From assembly GCA_041394265.1 (NCBI GenBank), contig JAWKIO010000005.1, forward strand, positions 3,100,001 to 3,164,000: a stretch of DNA of 64,000 nt, given 5' to 3'. Shown here piece after piece: positions 33,031 through 41,468 of this stretch. The DNA is from Acidimicrobiales bacterium. Lineage in GTDB: Bacteria > Actinomycetota > Acidimicrobiia > Acidimicrobiales > SZUA-35. A program made the translations under genes and the position numbers. The notes beneath the pieces are model-generated. The model ran no database searches and was not told where the DNA came from. It worked only from the letters and a program-made list of their open reading frames with translations. Each line of letters starts with the position of its first letter. The first letter of the stretch is position 1.

Positions 33031-34149
33031 GTGAAGGTGCTGTTCGTCAACGAGAACATCGGTGGCCACGCGACCGTCCACCACCACCTCCGTCGCGCAC
33101 TCGAGCACCACCCCGAGGTCGAGGCGACGTTCCTCGATGCGCCACCGGCCGGACTCCTTCGACGGATCGTCGGCGCCTCGCTTCCCCTGCTCGGTCGTCT
33201 CGACCTCGACCTCCAGCCGCTGCGGGCGCAATTGGCGTTGAGCTTCGCCGTGCGTCGGCGGCTGCGCCGCCTCATCGACAACGCCGACGTGGTTCACCTC
33301 TACACGCAGAACGCCGGCCTGGCGAGCATCGGTCTGCTTCGCCGCCGGCCGCTCGTCGTCAGCCTCGACACCACCAACGCCCGCAACGCCTACCGGCTGC
33401 CGTATCGGGCGCCCACCCGTTTCACGCCGTGGACGGTGCCGCTGTCCAAGTGGTTCGAACAGCGGGTGTTCGCCCAGGCGCACACGGTCGTCGCGAACTC
33501 CGAGTGGGCGGCGTCGTCGCTACGCGCCGACTACGGCCTGGCCGGCGACCAGCTGGTCGTCAGCCCCTCCGGCATCGCAGCACCCGTCGGTGAACGATCG
33601 GCCGACCGCTCGGATCGACCCGTGATCGTCTTCCTCGGGCGGCAGCTCGAGCGCAAAGGTGGCCTCGAGCTGATCGAGGCGTGGCGCAACCACGTTGCCG
33701 ACCGAGCCGATCTGCTCCTCGTCACCAAGGACCCGGTGCCGCCGGCCCCTGGGTTGTCGGTGGTCGACGACCTCGATCAGGGCGACGCTCGGCTGTGGCA
33801 GATCCTGGCCGACGCCGACATCTTGGCGTTCCCGTCGACCATCGATCAGGCACCCAACGCCGTGATCGAGGCCATGGCGGCGGGCCTGCCGGTGGTGGCG
33901 ACTCCGGTTGCCGGGATCACCGAGATGGTCATCGACGGTGAGACCGGCCGACACGTCCCTCCGCACGACCCCGATGCCATGGGAAAGGCGCTGGCAGAAC
34001 TGGTCAACGACCCGGCGATGCGAGCCCGCATGGGGGCGGCCGGACGAGCGCGATACGAGGCGGTCTACGACATCGATCGCACGGTGTGCCGGCTGATCGA
34101 CGTCCTCACCGCAGCGGCGTCGCCCCGGGAGCTTGGAGGCCGATCGTGA
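33031..34149 (+). CDS. GT4-family glycosyltransferase
   Basis: Third sugar transferase of the forward operon, 372 residues. It opens KVLFVNENIGGHATVHHHLR, keeps VSPSGIAAPVG before the donor domain and FLGRQLERKGGLELIEAW at its start, with E-x7-E residues in PSTIDQAPNAVIEAMAAGLP. A basic surface patch (SFAVRRRLRRLI) suggests membrane contact. The start GTG at 33031 follows the previous stop closely. Its stop overlaps the deacetylase start, and GGAGG within its 3' end serves that gene. Confidence 0.87.
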   Translation: MKVLFVNENIGGHATVHHHLRRALEHHPEVEATFLDAPPAGLLRRIVGASLPLLGRLDLDLQPLRAQLALSFAVRRRLRRLIDNADVVHLYTQNAGLASIGLLRRRPLVVSLDTTNARNAYRLPYRAPTRFTPWTVPLSKWFEQRVFAQAHTVVANSEWAASSLRADYGLAGDQLVVSPSGIAAPVGERSADRSDRPVIVFLGRQLERKGGLELIEAWRNHVADRADLLLVTKDPVPPAPGLSVVDDLDQGDARLWQILADADILAFPSTIDQAPNAVIEAMAAGLPVVATPVAGITEMVIDGETGRHVPPHDPDAMGKALAELVNDPAMRARMGAAGRARYEAVYDIDRTVCRLIDVLTAAASPRELGGRS

Positions 34150-34940
34150 GCCGATTCGAGGGACCGATCTCCGCACTGCGCCAGCTCCCGCGGCGGCGAG
34201 CAGCGTCGGGCGCGGTCGTCCTCGGCTACCACGATCTGGTCGCCGACGACGTCGACGCAGCCGGCATGACCGTCGGACGGCGCCTGTTCGCCCGCCATCT
34301 CGACGTGCTCGCCGACTTGGGGATCGAGATCGTGTCGCTGCGACGGCTCGTCGACGCGCTCGCCGCCGGTGATCCCGTCGACCGGCTCGGGGTCATCACG
34401 TTCGACGACGCGCTGCTCGGCGTCCTCGAGCACGCCGTCCCGGAGTTGAGCGCACGAGGACTCACGGCCACCGTGTTCACCGTCACCGGACATCTCGGCG
34501 TGGAACCACCGTGGTGGCCCGAGGTGCAGCGCACCCTCACCGAAAGCGAACTGGTGGCGCTCACCGATGCCGGGCTCGAGTTGGCCTCACACACGGTGTC
34601 GCACGCCTCGCTGCCCATCCTTTCGGCCTCGCAGGTCGAGCACGAGTTGGGCGACTCGCGTCGCGATCTCGAGCTTCTCACCGGTGGCCCGATCGACCTG
34701 CTGGCCTACCCGTCGGGGCATCACGACGCAGAGGTTCGGCGGTTGGCGGCCGACGCCGGCTACCGGGCCGCCTTCACCTTTCTCAACGGCCGAATCCTGG
34801 GCGACGAAGACCCATTCGTATTGCCGAGACTGACCATGGGGACCCACATGACCCCGCTGCGGCTCCGCTATCACCTGCTGAGGTCGGCGACGTCGTGGCC
34901 GGACCACCAGCTCGACGCGGTCGGGGCGGTCATCCCGTGA
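34146..34940 (+). CDS. Polysaccharide deacetylase (NodB-like)
   Basis: Carbohydrate esterase family 4-like enzyme of 264 residues that removes N- or O-acetyl groups from a polysaccharide or its lipid-linked precursor. The metal motif TFDD (D87/D88) and the H-x3-H pair (H149, H153 in SHTVSHASLP) are present. LAYPSGHHDAEVRRLA matches a later family motif. No signal peptide is seen, so it may act inside the cell on the repeat unit. It is coupled on both sides by GTGA overlaps. Confidence 0.85.
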   Translation: MSRFEGPISALRQLPRRRAASGAVVLGYHDLVADDVDAAGMTVGRRLFARHLDVLADLGIEIVSLRRLVDALAAGDPVDRLGVITFDDALLGVLEHAVPELSARGLTATVFTVTGHLGVEPPWWPEVQRTLTESELVALTDAGLELASHTVSHASLPILSASQVEHELGDSRRDLELLTGGPIDLLAYPSGHHDAEVRRLAADAGYRAAFTFLNGRILGDEDPFVLPRLTMGTHMTPLRLRYHLLRSATSWPDHQLDAVGAVIP

Positions 34941-36046
34941 GGGGTTCGTGGATCCATTGGGCGGCCGCGATCGGCGTCTTCGCCGGTCTCGCGGCGTCGT
35001 CGCCGAGCGAGGATCTCGCCGTGCCCGGTGTCGTGGCGGCAACACCGTTCGAACGTGACGACGCAGGAGTGCCCACCATGGAAATCGAGATGGGCATCGC
35101 TCCCGGCAGCGGCATCGCCCGACTGAGCGACGACGACCTCGCCGCCGACCTCGAACGGCTCCGTGCGGCGGGGATCACCTGGATCCGCCTCGATCTCCCA
35201 TGGTCGGTGATCGAACCCGAGCGAGGGGACTTCGACTGGTCAACCACCGACCGGCTGATCGAGGCTGCGCTCGCCCACGATCTCGAAGTCGACGCGCTCC
35301 TCGCCTACACGCCGTGGTGGGCGAACGGTGACGCCGATTCCGACAAGTTCGCCCCCCTCGATCCCACCGAATTCGCACGGTTCGCCGCCGCTGCCGCCGA
35401 GCGCTACGCCCCGCAAGGCGTGCATACGTGGGAGCTGTGGAACGAGCCGAACCTGTCGAACTTCTGGGCGCCGTCGCCCGACCCGGTGGCCTACGCCGAT
35501 CTGGCGTCAGCGGCCGCAGCGGCGATCCGCCAAGCCGACCCCGAGGCGTTCATCATCAGTGGCGGTCTGGCACCGGCGGTCGATGAAGCGGGGAATTCGG
35601 TCGCGCCCGAAACGTTCCTGAGCGAGATGTTCGCCGTACTTGCGCCCGGCACGCTCGACGCCGTCGGGATCCACCCCTACAGCTTCCCGGCCGATCCGAC
35701 CGACCGAGACGAGCAATGGAACACCTACGGTCGGCTTCCGGAGATCGCCGTGCTGGTCGATGGCGCGGCCGGCGCCCCGCTGCCGCTCTGGCTCACCGAG
35801 TTCGGTGCCCCGTTCGATCCAGATGATCCCAGCCGCCAGGCCGACATCGTGGTCGAAGGCGTGGCGTGCGCCCAGCCGTCGCCCTTCACCGGCCCCGTAT
35901 TCGTCTACGCCCTGCGTGATGCCATCGAGCCGGCCGACGAACTGCCCTTCGGTCTCATCGATGCCGATGGCACCGATCGCCCGTCGTGGACCGCGCTCGC
36001 TGAGCTGCTGGCATCGCCAGGCTCGTTCGACGGCGACTGCTGGTGA
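34937..36046 (+). CDS. Secreted clan-A glycoside hydrolase (PslG/GH39-like)
   Basis: A 369-residue TIM-barrel glycosidase, last gene of the forward exopolysaccharide operon. A signal segment (about residues 1-30) is followed by a barrel with WSVIEPERGDFDW. The acid/base is E170 in LWNEPNLSNF and the nucleophile E288 in WLTEFGAPF. The set resembles PslG, a GH39-type endoglycosidase in the Pseudomonas Psl locus that trims its own polymer. A similar editing or release role is inferred from position. It converges with the GNAT-like gene with a 10-bp gap. Confidence 0.8.
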   Translation: MRGSWIHWAAAIGVFAGLAASSPSEDLAVPGVVAATPFERDDAGVPTMEIEMGIAPGSGIARLSDDDLAADLERLRAAGITWIRLDLPWSVIEPERGDFDWSTTDRLIEAALAHDLEVDALLAYTPWWANGDADSDKFAPLDPTEFARFAAAAAERYAPQGVHTWELWNEPNLSNFWAPSPDPVAYADLASAAAAAIRQADPEAFIISGGLAPAVDEAGNSVAPETFLSEMFAVLAPGTLDAVGIHPYSFPADPTDRDEQWNTYGRLPEIAVLVDGAAGAPLPLWLTEFGAPFDPDDPSRQADIVVEGVACAQPSPFTGPVFVYALRDAIEPADELPFGLIDADGTDRPSWTALAELLASPGSFDGDCW

Positions 36047-36056
36047 TGGTTCTGGG

Positions 36057-37196
36057 TCAACGGCGGATGTCGTCGAGACGCCGTCCGACACGGTCGACCA
36101 GGGTCGTCGCTCGTCGACGGAGCTGGTACGCCTGCTCGATACCGGCGATCGAGGCCCGGACACGCGAGGTGTCGCCGTCGGCCATGACGACATCGACCGT
36201 GTCGTAGCCGGCGTTGGCCCAGCTGGTCTTGTATCGATCGTTGCCGAGCTGGAGGTCGAGCACATCGAGCCCCTCTTCGATCGCCCAGTCGACGCCGCAG
36301 CGGAGCAGCAGATGGCCGGGCGAGAGCGATGCATGGTCAGGATGGAATCGGCCGAGTATGGCAGCAGCGCGACGAGCGTTGGTTCGCACATGCACGTCGA
36401 AGGCGGCGGGAGCGCCGTCGACGAGCAGGGTCATGAGCGCGACCTGGCGACGGTCGGCGAGCGATCCGAGGGCGTCGCTGAAGAACGCGCCGTGGGCACC
36501 CTGTCCGAAGTGGAGACGGGGACGATCGGCTTCGGCGGCGTCGTTGAGCGGGCCGATGCGCTCGAATGCCGCCGCAACCTCGTCGCGGCTGGTGGCAATG
36601 TCGACCGACCAGGCGCGTTCGCCGAGTTCTCGCTCGGTGCGGGCCAGCTGTTTGCGTAGCTTCGCGTGAGACGGAGCAGCGAGCAGATCGGCCGCAGAGG
36701 TCAGGCCCTCGAGCACGATGGTCGGACACTCGTCGTGGAGCCGGGCATCGACCTCGATGTGCTGGTCTCGACGAGCACGGCGCAGGACGTCGTCGTTCAC
36801 TGGGAGGTCGGCGAGGTGTGCCGCTCGTCCGTCGGCAACGAGTGCCGAGGCCAGCAGACTGGCGACGTCGGCCTTGATCTCGGCCATGAGGAAGCAGGCA
36901 ACGGCTCCGACGCCATGACCGAGAGGTCGGACCATGGTGGAAACCGGTAGCGAGCGCCGATGGAAGGGGGCCAATCCGACCAGCTCACCGCCGGGCGAGC
37001 GGACCGTCACGATGTGGAGGGCCCCCTTGCCCAGATGCTGCCACCAGGCCAACGCCATGGCCGGTCGTCCGAAGGGCTGGGTGTTGACCTGTTCGGCGAG
37101 GGCATCCCACTCGTCGCTGATCGACGAGGCCGACTCGAGATCGGTGAGGACGTCGACCGTGAGCGATCGAGTGAGTGATCCGGTTCGCTTGGTCAT
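36057..37196 (-). CDS. GNAT/CelD-like acyltransferase
   Basis: A 379-residue protein of the GNAT_6 (CelD/BcsL, FemAB-like) type, often found in exopolysaccharide loci where it probably acylates the sugar polymer or its precursor. Two GNAT-like halves are suggested. The second half has LLVDGAPAAFDVHVRTN, RFHPDHASLSPGHLLLRCGVDWA and LDLQLGNDRYKTSWAN, which match the conserved C-terminal acetyltransferase motif. It is last in the reverse operon, one base after the stop of the preceding glycosyltransferase gene. Confidence 0.75.
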   Translation of the reverse strand: MTKRTGSLTRSLTVDVLTDLESASSISDEWDALAEQVNTQPFGRPAMALAWWQHLGKGALHIVTVRSPGGELVGLAPFHRRSLPVSTMVRPLGHGVGAVACFLMAEIKADVASLLASALVADGRAAHLADLPVNDDVLRRARRDQHIEVDARLHDECPTIVLEGLTSAADLLAAPSHAKLRKQLARTERELGERAWSVDIATSRDEVAAAFERIGPLNDAAEADRPRLHFGQGAHGAFFSDALGSLADRRQVALMTLLVDGAPAAFDVHVRTNARRAAAILGRFHPDHASLSPGHLLLRCGVDWAIEEGLDVLDLQLGNDRYKTSWANAGYDTVDVVMADGDTSRVRASIAGIEQAYQLRRRATTLVDRVGRRLDDIRR

Positions 37197-37197
37197 G

Positions 37198-38301
37198 TCA
37201 CGACAGAAGTCGAGATGCGACGGTCTCGATCGCCTTCCTGAACACATCTCGGCCGAAGCTCTCGGCGTGGAATCGGATGGTCGACGAATCGAACTGGAAG
37301 TCGTCGTAGGCACTGATCGCATCGGCGAGGATCGCCGCTTGCATGGCCGCGTCGGTCTGGTGCGGCACCAGGAGTCCGGTGACCTCGTGGATGATCGAAT
37401 CCCGCAGCCCGCCTCGGGCCACCCCGATCACCGGCGCACCGCATGCCTGGGCTTCGACCGGCACGATGCCAAAGTCCTCGACGCCCGGGAACACCAGCGC
37501 CCGGCAGCGGCGATACAGATCGCGAAGGTCTTCGTCGGATACCTCGCCGATGAACGTGACGTTCGGTCCGGCTTCGGCCCGGCAGGCGTCCATCGCTCTG
37601 CCGTGTCCGGCCACCACCAACGGCACCCCGGCTGCGGCCGCGGCAGCGACGGCAACCTGTGGCCGCTTGTACGGCACCATGCGCCCGGCGAGCAGGAAGA
37701 AGTCCTCGCGTTGGACACGATGGTCGGGGGTGTAGAAGTCGGTGTCGACCGGTGGATGGATGACGTCGGCCTCGAGACCCCAGTAGTTCTGGATGCGCTC
37801 GGCGACGATGGTCGAGTTGGCGATCATGCGGGTGACTCGACCGGCGGCTCGTCGGTCGGCCGCACGTTGTGACGCCGCAAACGTGGTGAGCGCCCACTTG
37901 GATGCGCTCGAACCCATCTCGAGCTCCTGCAGATCGGGATCCCACATCCAGCGCGCCGGCGAGTGGACATAGCTGAGGACCGGCACACCCTCGGGCGCCT
38001 TGATGCGGTGGCCGAAGGCGTGGTGGCTGACCACGACGAGTTCGGCGCCGGACAGGTCGACGCTCCCGACCGCCGCAGGCAGCAAGGGGAGGAGGTGGGC
38101 GTAGCGGCCGTCGTTGCGATACAGACGTTGCAGTGGACTGACCGACACCGACCTGCCGGGAAACAGCAGGTCGGTCACGCTCTCGTCGGCGATCGGAGCG
38201 AAGATCGTGCCGTCGGGCCAGATCTCGCCGAACTCGCGCACGACCTTCTCGGACCCGCCGAGCTCGGTGAAACGCTCATGGACCATCACGACGTCGCGCA
38301 T
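37198..38301 (-). CDS. GT4-family glycosyltransferase
   Basis: Sugar transferase of 367 residues in the reverse operon. The start VVMVHERFTELGGSEKVVRE and the linker VIHPPVDTDFY are family-typical. The donor-domain opening is FLLAGRMVPYKRPQVAVAAA, and the sugar-nucleotide contact is PGVEDFGIVPVEAQACG. The HSPARWMWDP stretch points to a mannosyltransferase-like subgroup, but that is weak. The ATG at 38301 overlaps the previous stop by one base; a GTG three bases earlier is equally coupled. Confidence 0.88.
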   Translation of the reverse strand: MRDVVMVHERFTELGGSEKVVREFGEIWPDGTIFAPIADESVTDLLFPGRSVSVSPLQRLYRNDGRYAHLLPLLPAAVGSVDLSGAELVVVSHHAFGHRIKAPEGVPVLSYVHSPARWMWDPDLQELEMGSSASKWALTTFAASQRAADRRAAGRVTRMIANSTIVAERIQNYWGLEADVIHPPVDTDFYTPDHRVQREDFFLLAGRMVPYKRPQVAVAAAAAAGVPLVVAGHGRAMDACRAEAGPNVTFIGEVSDEDLRDLYRRCRALVFPGVEDFGIVPVEAQACGAPVIGVARGGLRDSIIHEVTGLLVPHQTDAAMQAAILADAISAYDDFQFDSSTIRFHAESFGRDVFRKAIETVASRLLS

Positions 38302-39557
38302 CACAGGGCCATCCCTTCGATGGTCGGCCGTGTGATCACGCCACCGACGATGTTCGCCTTCACGCTTCGCACCATGTCGATGAGCCGTCGCACGTCGTTG
38401 ACGCCGAGCACGCTCGGATCGATGGCGAGAACGACGGCGTCGGGGAAGGCGTGCGTGGCCCGCAGGATCTCGTCGGTACTCGAGGCCTGTGTGACCGACA
38501 CGATCACCTGATCGGCGCCGACCTCACCGACGACCCGCTGCAGTGTCGGGAGGAGTTCGGCCGCGGTGCCGTGGTCGTGGTTGCGGTGGCCGGCGGTGAG
38601 CACGGCCGCCCGCATGTCGGGCGTGGCCGGGCGGACCACGGCTCGCATGGGTTGGCTGCCCTGGGCAACCTCGGCGAGTCCGGGGCTCTGGGCTTCGCCC
38701 AGTGCGGTGTGCATGACGGGCCGGCCGGTGTCACCGTCGACGAGGAGCACTCGGCGGTGGACCTCACCGGAGGTGCGAGCGAGACGCAGTGCGAGATCGG
38801 CTGATGGCCGGGTGCCTGCTTGGAGCACGGTGAGCGTTGGTCGGCTCGACAACCCGTCGAGGTAGTAGGGGAGCAGCGGCCGGCCGTCGCGCAGGTCGAT
38901 GACCGGTGCGCCGAGCAGTCGTTGGAGTTCGACGCCGGGGTCGATGGGGGAGAACCGACCGCGCAGCAGTCGCCAGGCGACGAGGCCCTCGCCGACGACG
39001 ATCGCCGCCAGGAGTCCGAGGGCGATCGCCTGGGTGAGTGCCTGGGTCGTCGTCATCGTGGGCTCGGCATCAGCCGGGTCGGCGGGATCGACCAGCGATG
39101 CCGATCGGGTGGCGGCCGAGCTGGCATCGAGCTCGACTCGATCGATCAGGACCGCCGCCATGGCGTTCGCCAGCTCGGCGGTACCCGCGGCCGTGGGGCC
39201 GGTGGTGGCGACGTCGAGGTAGCCCGGAGTGGAACGGACCTCGACGTCGATGCGATCTCGAAGCGAGTCGGCATCGGGGGTGATGCCGGCACGCTCGGCG
39301 GCAGCGTTGAGCATGTCGGCGGCGAGCGCCGTCTCGGCGAGGGACTGGGTCTGGAAGGCGGTGATCGAACCGTCGTCGGCGAGCTGGTCGTCGACGACGA
39401 GACGCACCGCAGCGGTGGACCGGTACTCGTCGGGGCGGGTGAGCTGATAGGCGAGGAGCGCCAGACCAACCAAGAGTCCACTCAGCGCGATGGCACGAGC
39501 GTGCTTGGCCATCTCCCGCAGGTGCATCCCGAATTCGGATTCCAACAGGTCGTTCAT
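38301..39557 (-). CDS. Wzz-type chain-length protein with degenerate BY-kinase domain
   Basis: A 418-residue polysaccharide co-polymerase. The N-terminal Wzz region has a first membrane helix (about 22-40), an extracytoplasmic domain with the DEYRSTAAVRLVV start, and a second helix (about 190-215). A cytoplasmic domain then follows, shaped like a bacterial tyrosine autokinase. Where such kinases have a GxGKST P-loop it reads LQAGTRPSADL, while the Walker A' region (VLLVDGDTGRPVM) remains. It probably cannot hydrolyse ATP. No tyrosine-rich tail is seen. It overlaps the phosphoglycosyltransferase stop by 4 bp. Confidence 0.75.
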   Translation of the reverse strand: MNDLLESEFGMHLREMAKHARAIALSGLLVGLALLAYQLTRPDEYRSTAAVRLVVDDQLADDGSITAFQTQSLAETALAADMLNAAAERAGITPDADSLRDRIDVEVRSTPGYLDVATTGPTAAGTAELANAMAAVLIDRVELDASSAATRSASLVDPADPADAEPTMTTTQALTQAIALGLLAAIVVGEGLVAWRLLRGRFSPIDPGVELQRLLGAPVIDLRDGRPLLPYYLDGLSSRPTLTVLQAGTRPSADLALRLARTSGEVHRRVLLVDGDTGRPVMHTALGEAQSPGLAEVAQGSQPMRAVVRPATPDMRAAVLTAGHRNHDHGTAAELLPTLQRVVGEVGADQVIVSVTQASSTDEILRATHAFPDAVVLAIDPSVLGVNDVRRLIDMVRSVKANIVGGVITRPTIEGMAL

Positions 39558-40963
39558 CGGCCTCTCCAGCGCACCATTGCGACGCCGGTTCGCAGCAGGA
39601 TCTTCGTGTCGTTCCACAGCGACCAGCGTTCGACGTAGGCGTTGTCGAATCGGGAGCGGTCATCGATCGAGGTGTCACCGCGCAGGCCGTGGATCTGGGC
39701 GAGGCCGGTCAATCCAGCCGGGACGCGATGGCGATCGGGGTAGGTGTCGTAGCGTTCTGTGAACTGTTGGACGAAGTGGTCTCGCTCGGGGCGCGGACCG
39801 ACGAGGCTCATGTCGCCGACCAGCACGTTCCACAATTGTGGCAACTCGTCGAGCGAAGTGGCCCGGAGGAAGGCGCCGATGCGGCCCGGGCGGCGATGGG
39901 CCGCATCCCAGTCGGTATCGGTGTGGTCGCTGCTCGCCGCCGGCAGCGAGCGGAACTTGAGGATGGTGAAGTGGCGATGGTCGAGACTCACCCGTTCCTG
40001 GCGAAACAGGATGGGTGATCCCAGTTCCCACTTCACGAGTGCAGCGATGAGGAGCAGCAGCGGGCTGAGGACGAGGAGCGAGACCCCGGCGGCGAGGATG
40101 TCGAGCAGGCGTTTGCCGCCCCAGAGCAGGCTGCGGAAGGTGCTGCGCCGGAGCCGCACGAGGGGCACGGCCCAGATCTCTTCGACATCGTGGGCATTGA
40201 GGCTGTGGAGATCGAACAGGCGGGGAACGTAGAAGATCTCGGCGTCCAGCCGCTCGCAGACCCGTACGGCCTTCACCAGTTCGGTCTCGGGGAGCGACGA
40301 GAACGCAAGGATGACCACGTTGGCGCCGGTGGCGGCGATGGCATCGGCGAGGTTGGTCGGCTCGCCGAACACGGGGAGGTCGGAGGTGTGCTTGGGGTCG
40401 GAGTCGAAGAAGCCGACCGGGCGAAGGCCGTACTCGGTCCGCTCGACCAACGCGTTGGCGAGCCGGAGGCCGGTGTCGCCCAGCCCCACGATGAGAGTGG
40501 GGTGGTTGACGAGACGGCGCACACGGGCCAGGCGGACGCTGGCGTACACGATTGCCCGGAAGCCGACGACCAGGATCGCCCCGAGTACGAGATGCGACCA
40601 CCAGTTGCTGTCGATCTCGGAGCGCAGTGCCTGCTGGGCCATCGCGCCGATCGCTGACGCGGCGAACAGCCGACCGAGGAGACCGGGGAGATCGTCGAGC
40701 AGAAGCAGGTTGAGGCGGCTGCGGTAGTAGCCGGCCGAGCCGGCGAGGATCGGGAAGAGAGCGACGCCGATCAGCCAGCCGAGCGATCGAGGACCGGTGG
40801 CGAGGAGCGCGACGAGATCACTGACCAGGAGCAGCCATGTGATGCGGGGCGGCGACGGTCGACGCCGAAGCCCACTCGGGCGAACGCCCGCGTTGTCGAT
40901 CTGTGTCCGCAAGAAAAGTCGCCGTTCCGTTTCTCGGGTGCGATCCGTCGATCGCGGCCCCAC
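39554..40963 (-). CDS. Polyprenyl-phosphate sugar-1-phosphate transferase (PglC/WbaP superfamily)
   Basis: Starts exopolysaccharide synthesis by moving a sugar phosphate onto undecaprenyl phosphate. The 469-residue protein has membrane helices in the N-terminal half with a Rossmann-like CoA-binding stretch (LIVGLGDTGLRLANALVE). The catalytic C-terminal domain starts KRLLDILAAG, has TILKFRSLP, and TSLDELPQLWNVLVGDMSLVGPRPE split by a short gap. All are family motifs; the sugar is unknown. It is the first gene of the reverse exopolysaccharide operon, with GTG as start. No strong -10 is evident upstream. Confidence 0.92.
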   Translation of the reverse strand: MGPRSTDRTRETERRLFLRTQIDNAGVRPSGLRRRPSPPRITWLLLVSDLVALLATGPRSLGWLIGVALFPILAGSAGYYRSRLNLLLLDDLPGLLGRLFAASAIGAMAQQALRSEIDSNWWSHLVLGAILVVGFRAIVYASVRLARVRRLVNHPTLIVGLGDTGLRLANALVERTEYGLRPVGFFDSDPKHTSDLPVFGEPTNLADAIAATGANVVILAFSSLPETELVKAVRVCERLDAEIFYVPRLFDLHSLNAHDVEEIWAVPLVRLRRSTFRSLLWGGKRLLDILAAGVSLLVLSPLLLLIAALVKWELGSPILFRQERVSLDHRHFTILKFRSLPAASSDHTDTDWDAAHRRPGRIGAFLRATSLDELPQLWNVLVGDMSLVGPRPERDHFVQQFTERYDTYPDRHRVPAGLTGLAQIHGLRGDTSIDDRSRFDNAYVERWSLWNDTKILLRTGVAMVRWRGR

Positions 40964-41054
40964 ACGGGTTCCAGTCTGCCAATCAACGAGGTCGTGCGGT
41001 ATGCAGCGATCTGCCTAGAGCGTGAATTCCTGGGGTTGGCCACACTGGTCGGCG

Positions 41055-41468
41055 ATGAAGGAAGCGGCCGACGACGCCATCGCGCGGATCGAAACCAAGT
41101 TTGCCGCGCTGGTCGACGAAGTCGAGCGGCTGCGGGCGGATCGGTTGATGTTGGAGCGCGAACTCCATCGGGTTCGACGCGACCGAGACCGGCTTGCGGC
41201 CGAGCACGATCGCCTCGCTGCTCGACCGATCGAGGCCGAGACCAGCGTCGACGGCGCAACGTCCGAGCACCCCCGTCCACCGATGCCACCGACGGCCTCG
41301 ACCGCCGCCGCACCGCCGTCGGATCTCACCGAACCGTCCGTTGATGGAAGGCGGGCCGAGCAGCAACGAGCACCGAGCGCGACCGTCGCGTCCGGTGTGA
41401 GCGACGCAGCCCTCAGCGACGCTGATTGGGAGCGACTCAGCGGCGGTGGTCCATCGTCACCTTCGTGA
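41055..41468 (+). CDS. Small coiled-coil protein of unknown function
   Basis: A 137-residue protein I cannot name. Residues 5-60 form a strong amphipathic heptad pattern (ARIETKFAALVDEVERLRADR, shown in part), probably a coiled coil. The remainder is proline/serine/alanine-rich and likely disordered. There is no signal peptide or membrane segment. It lies alone between the exopolysaccharide and cox loci and its 3' end overlaps the convergent coxE-like gene by 32 bp. The start at ATG 41055 is uncertain; an upstream GTG at 41022 is possible. Confidence 0.5.
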   Translation: MKEAADDAIARIETKFAALVDEVERLRADRLMLERELHRVRRDRDRLAAEHDRLAARPIEAETSVDGATSEHPRPPMPPTASTAAAPPSDLTEPSVDGRRAEQQRAPSATVASGVSDAALSDADWERLSGGGPSSPS

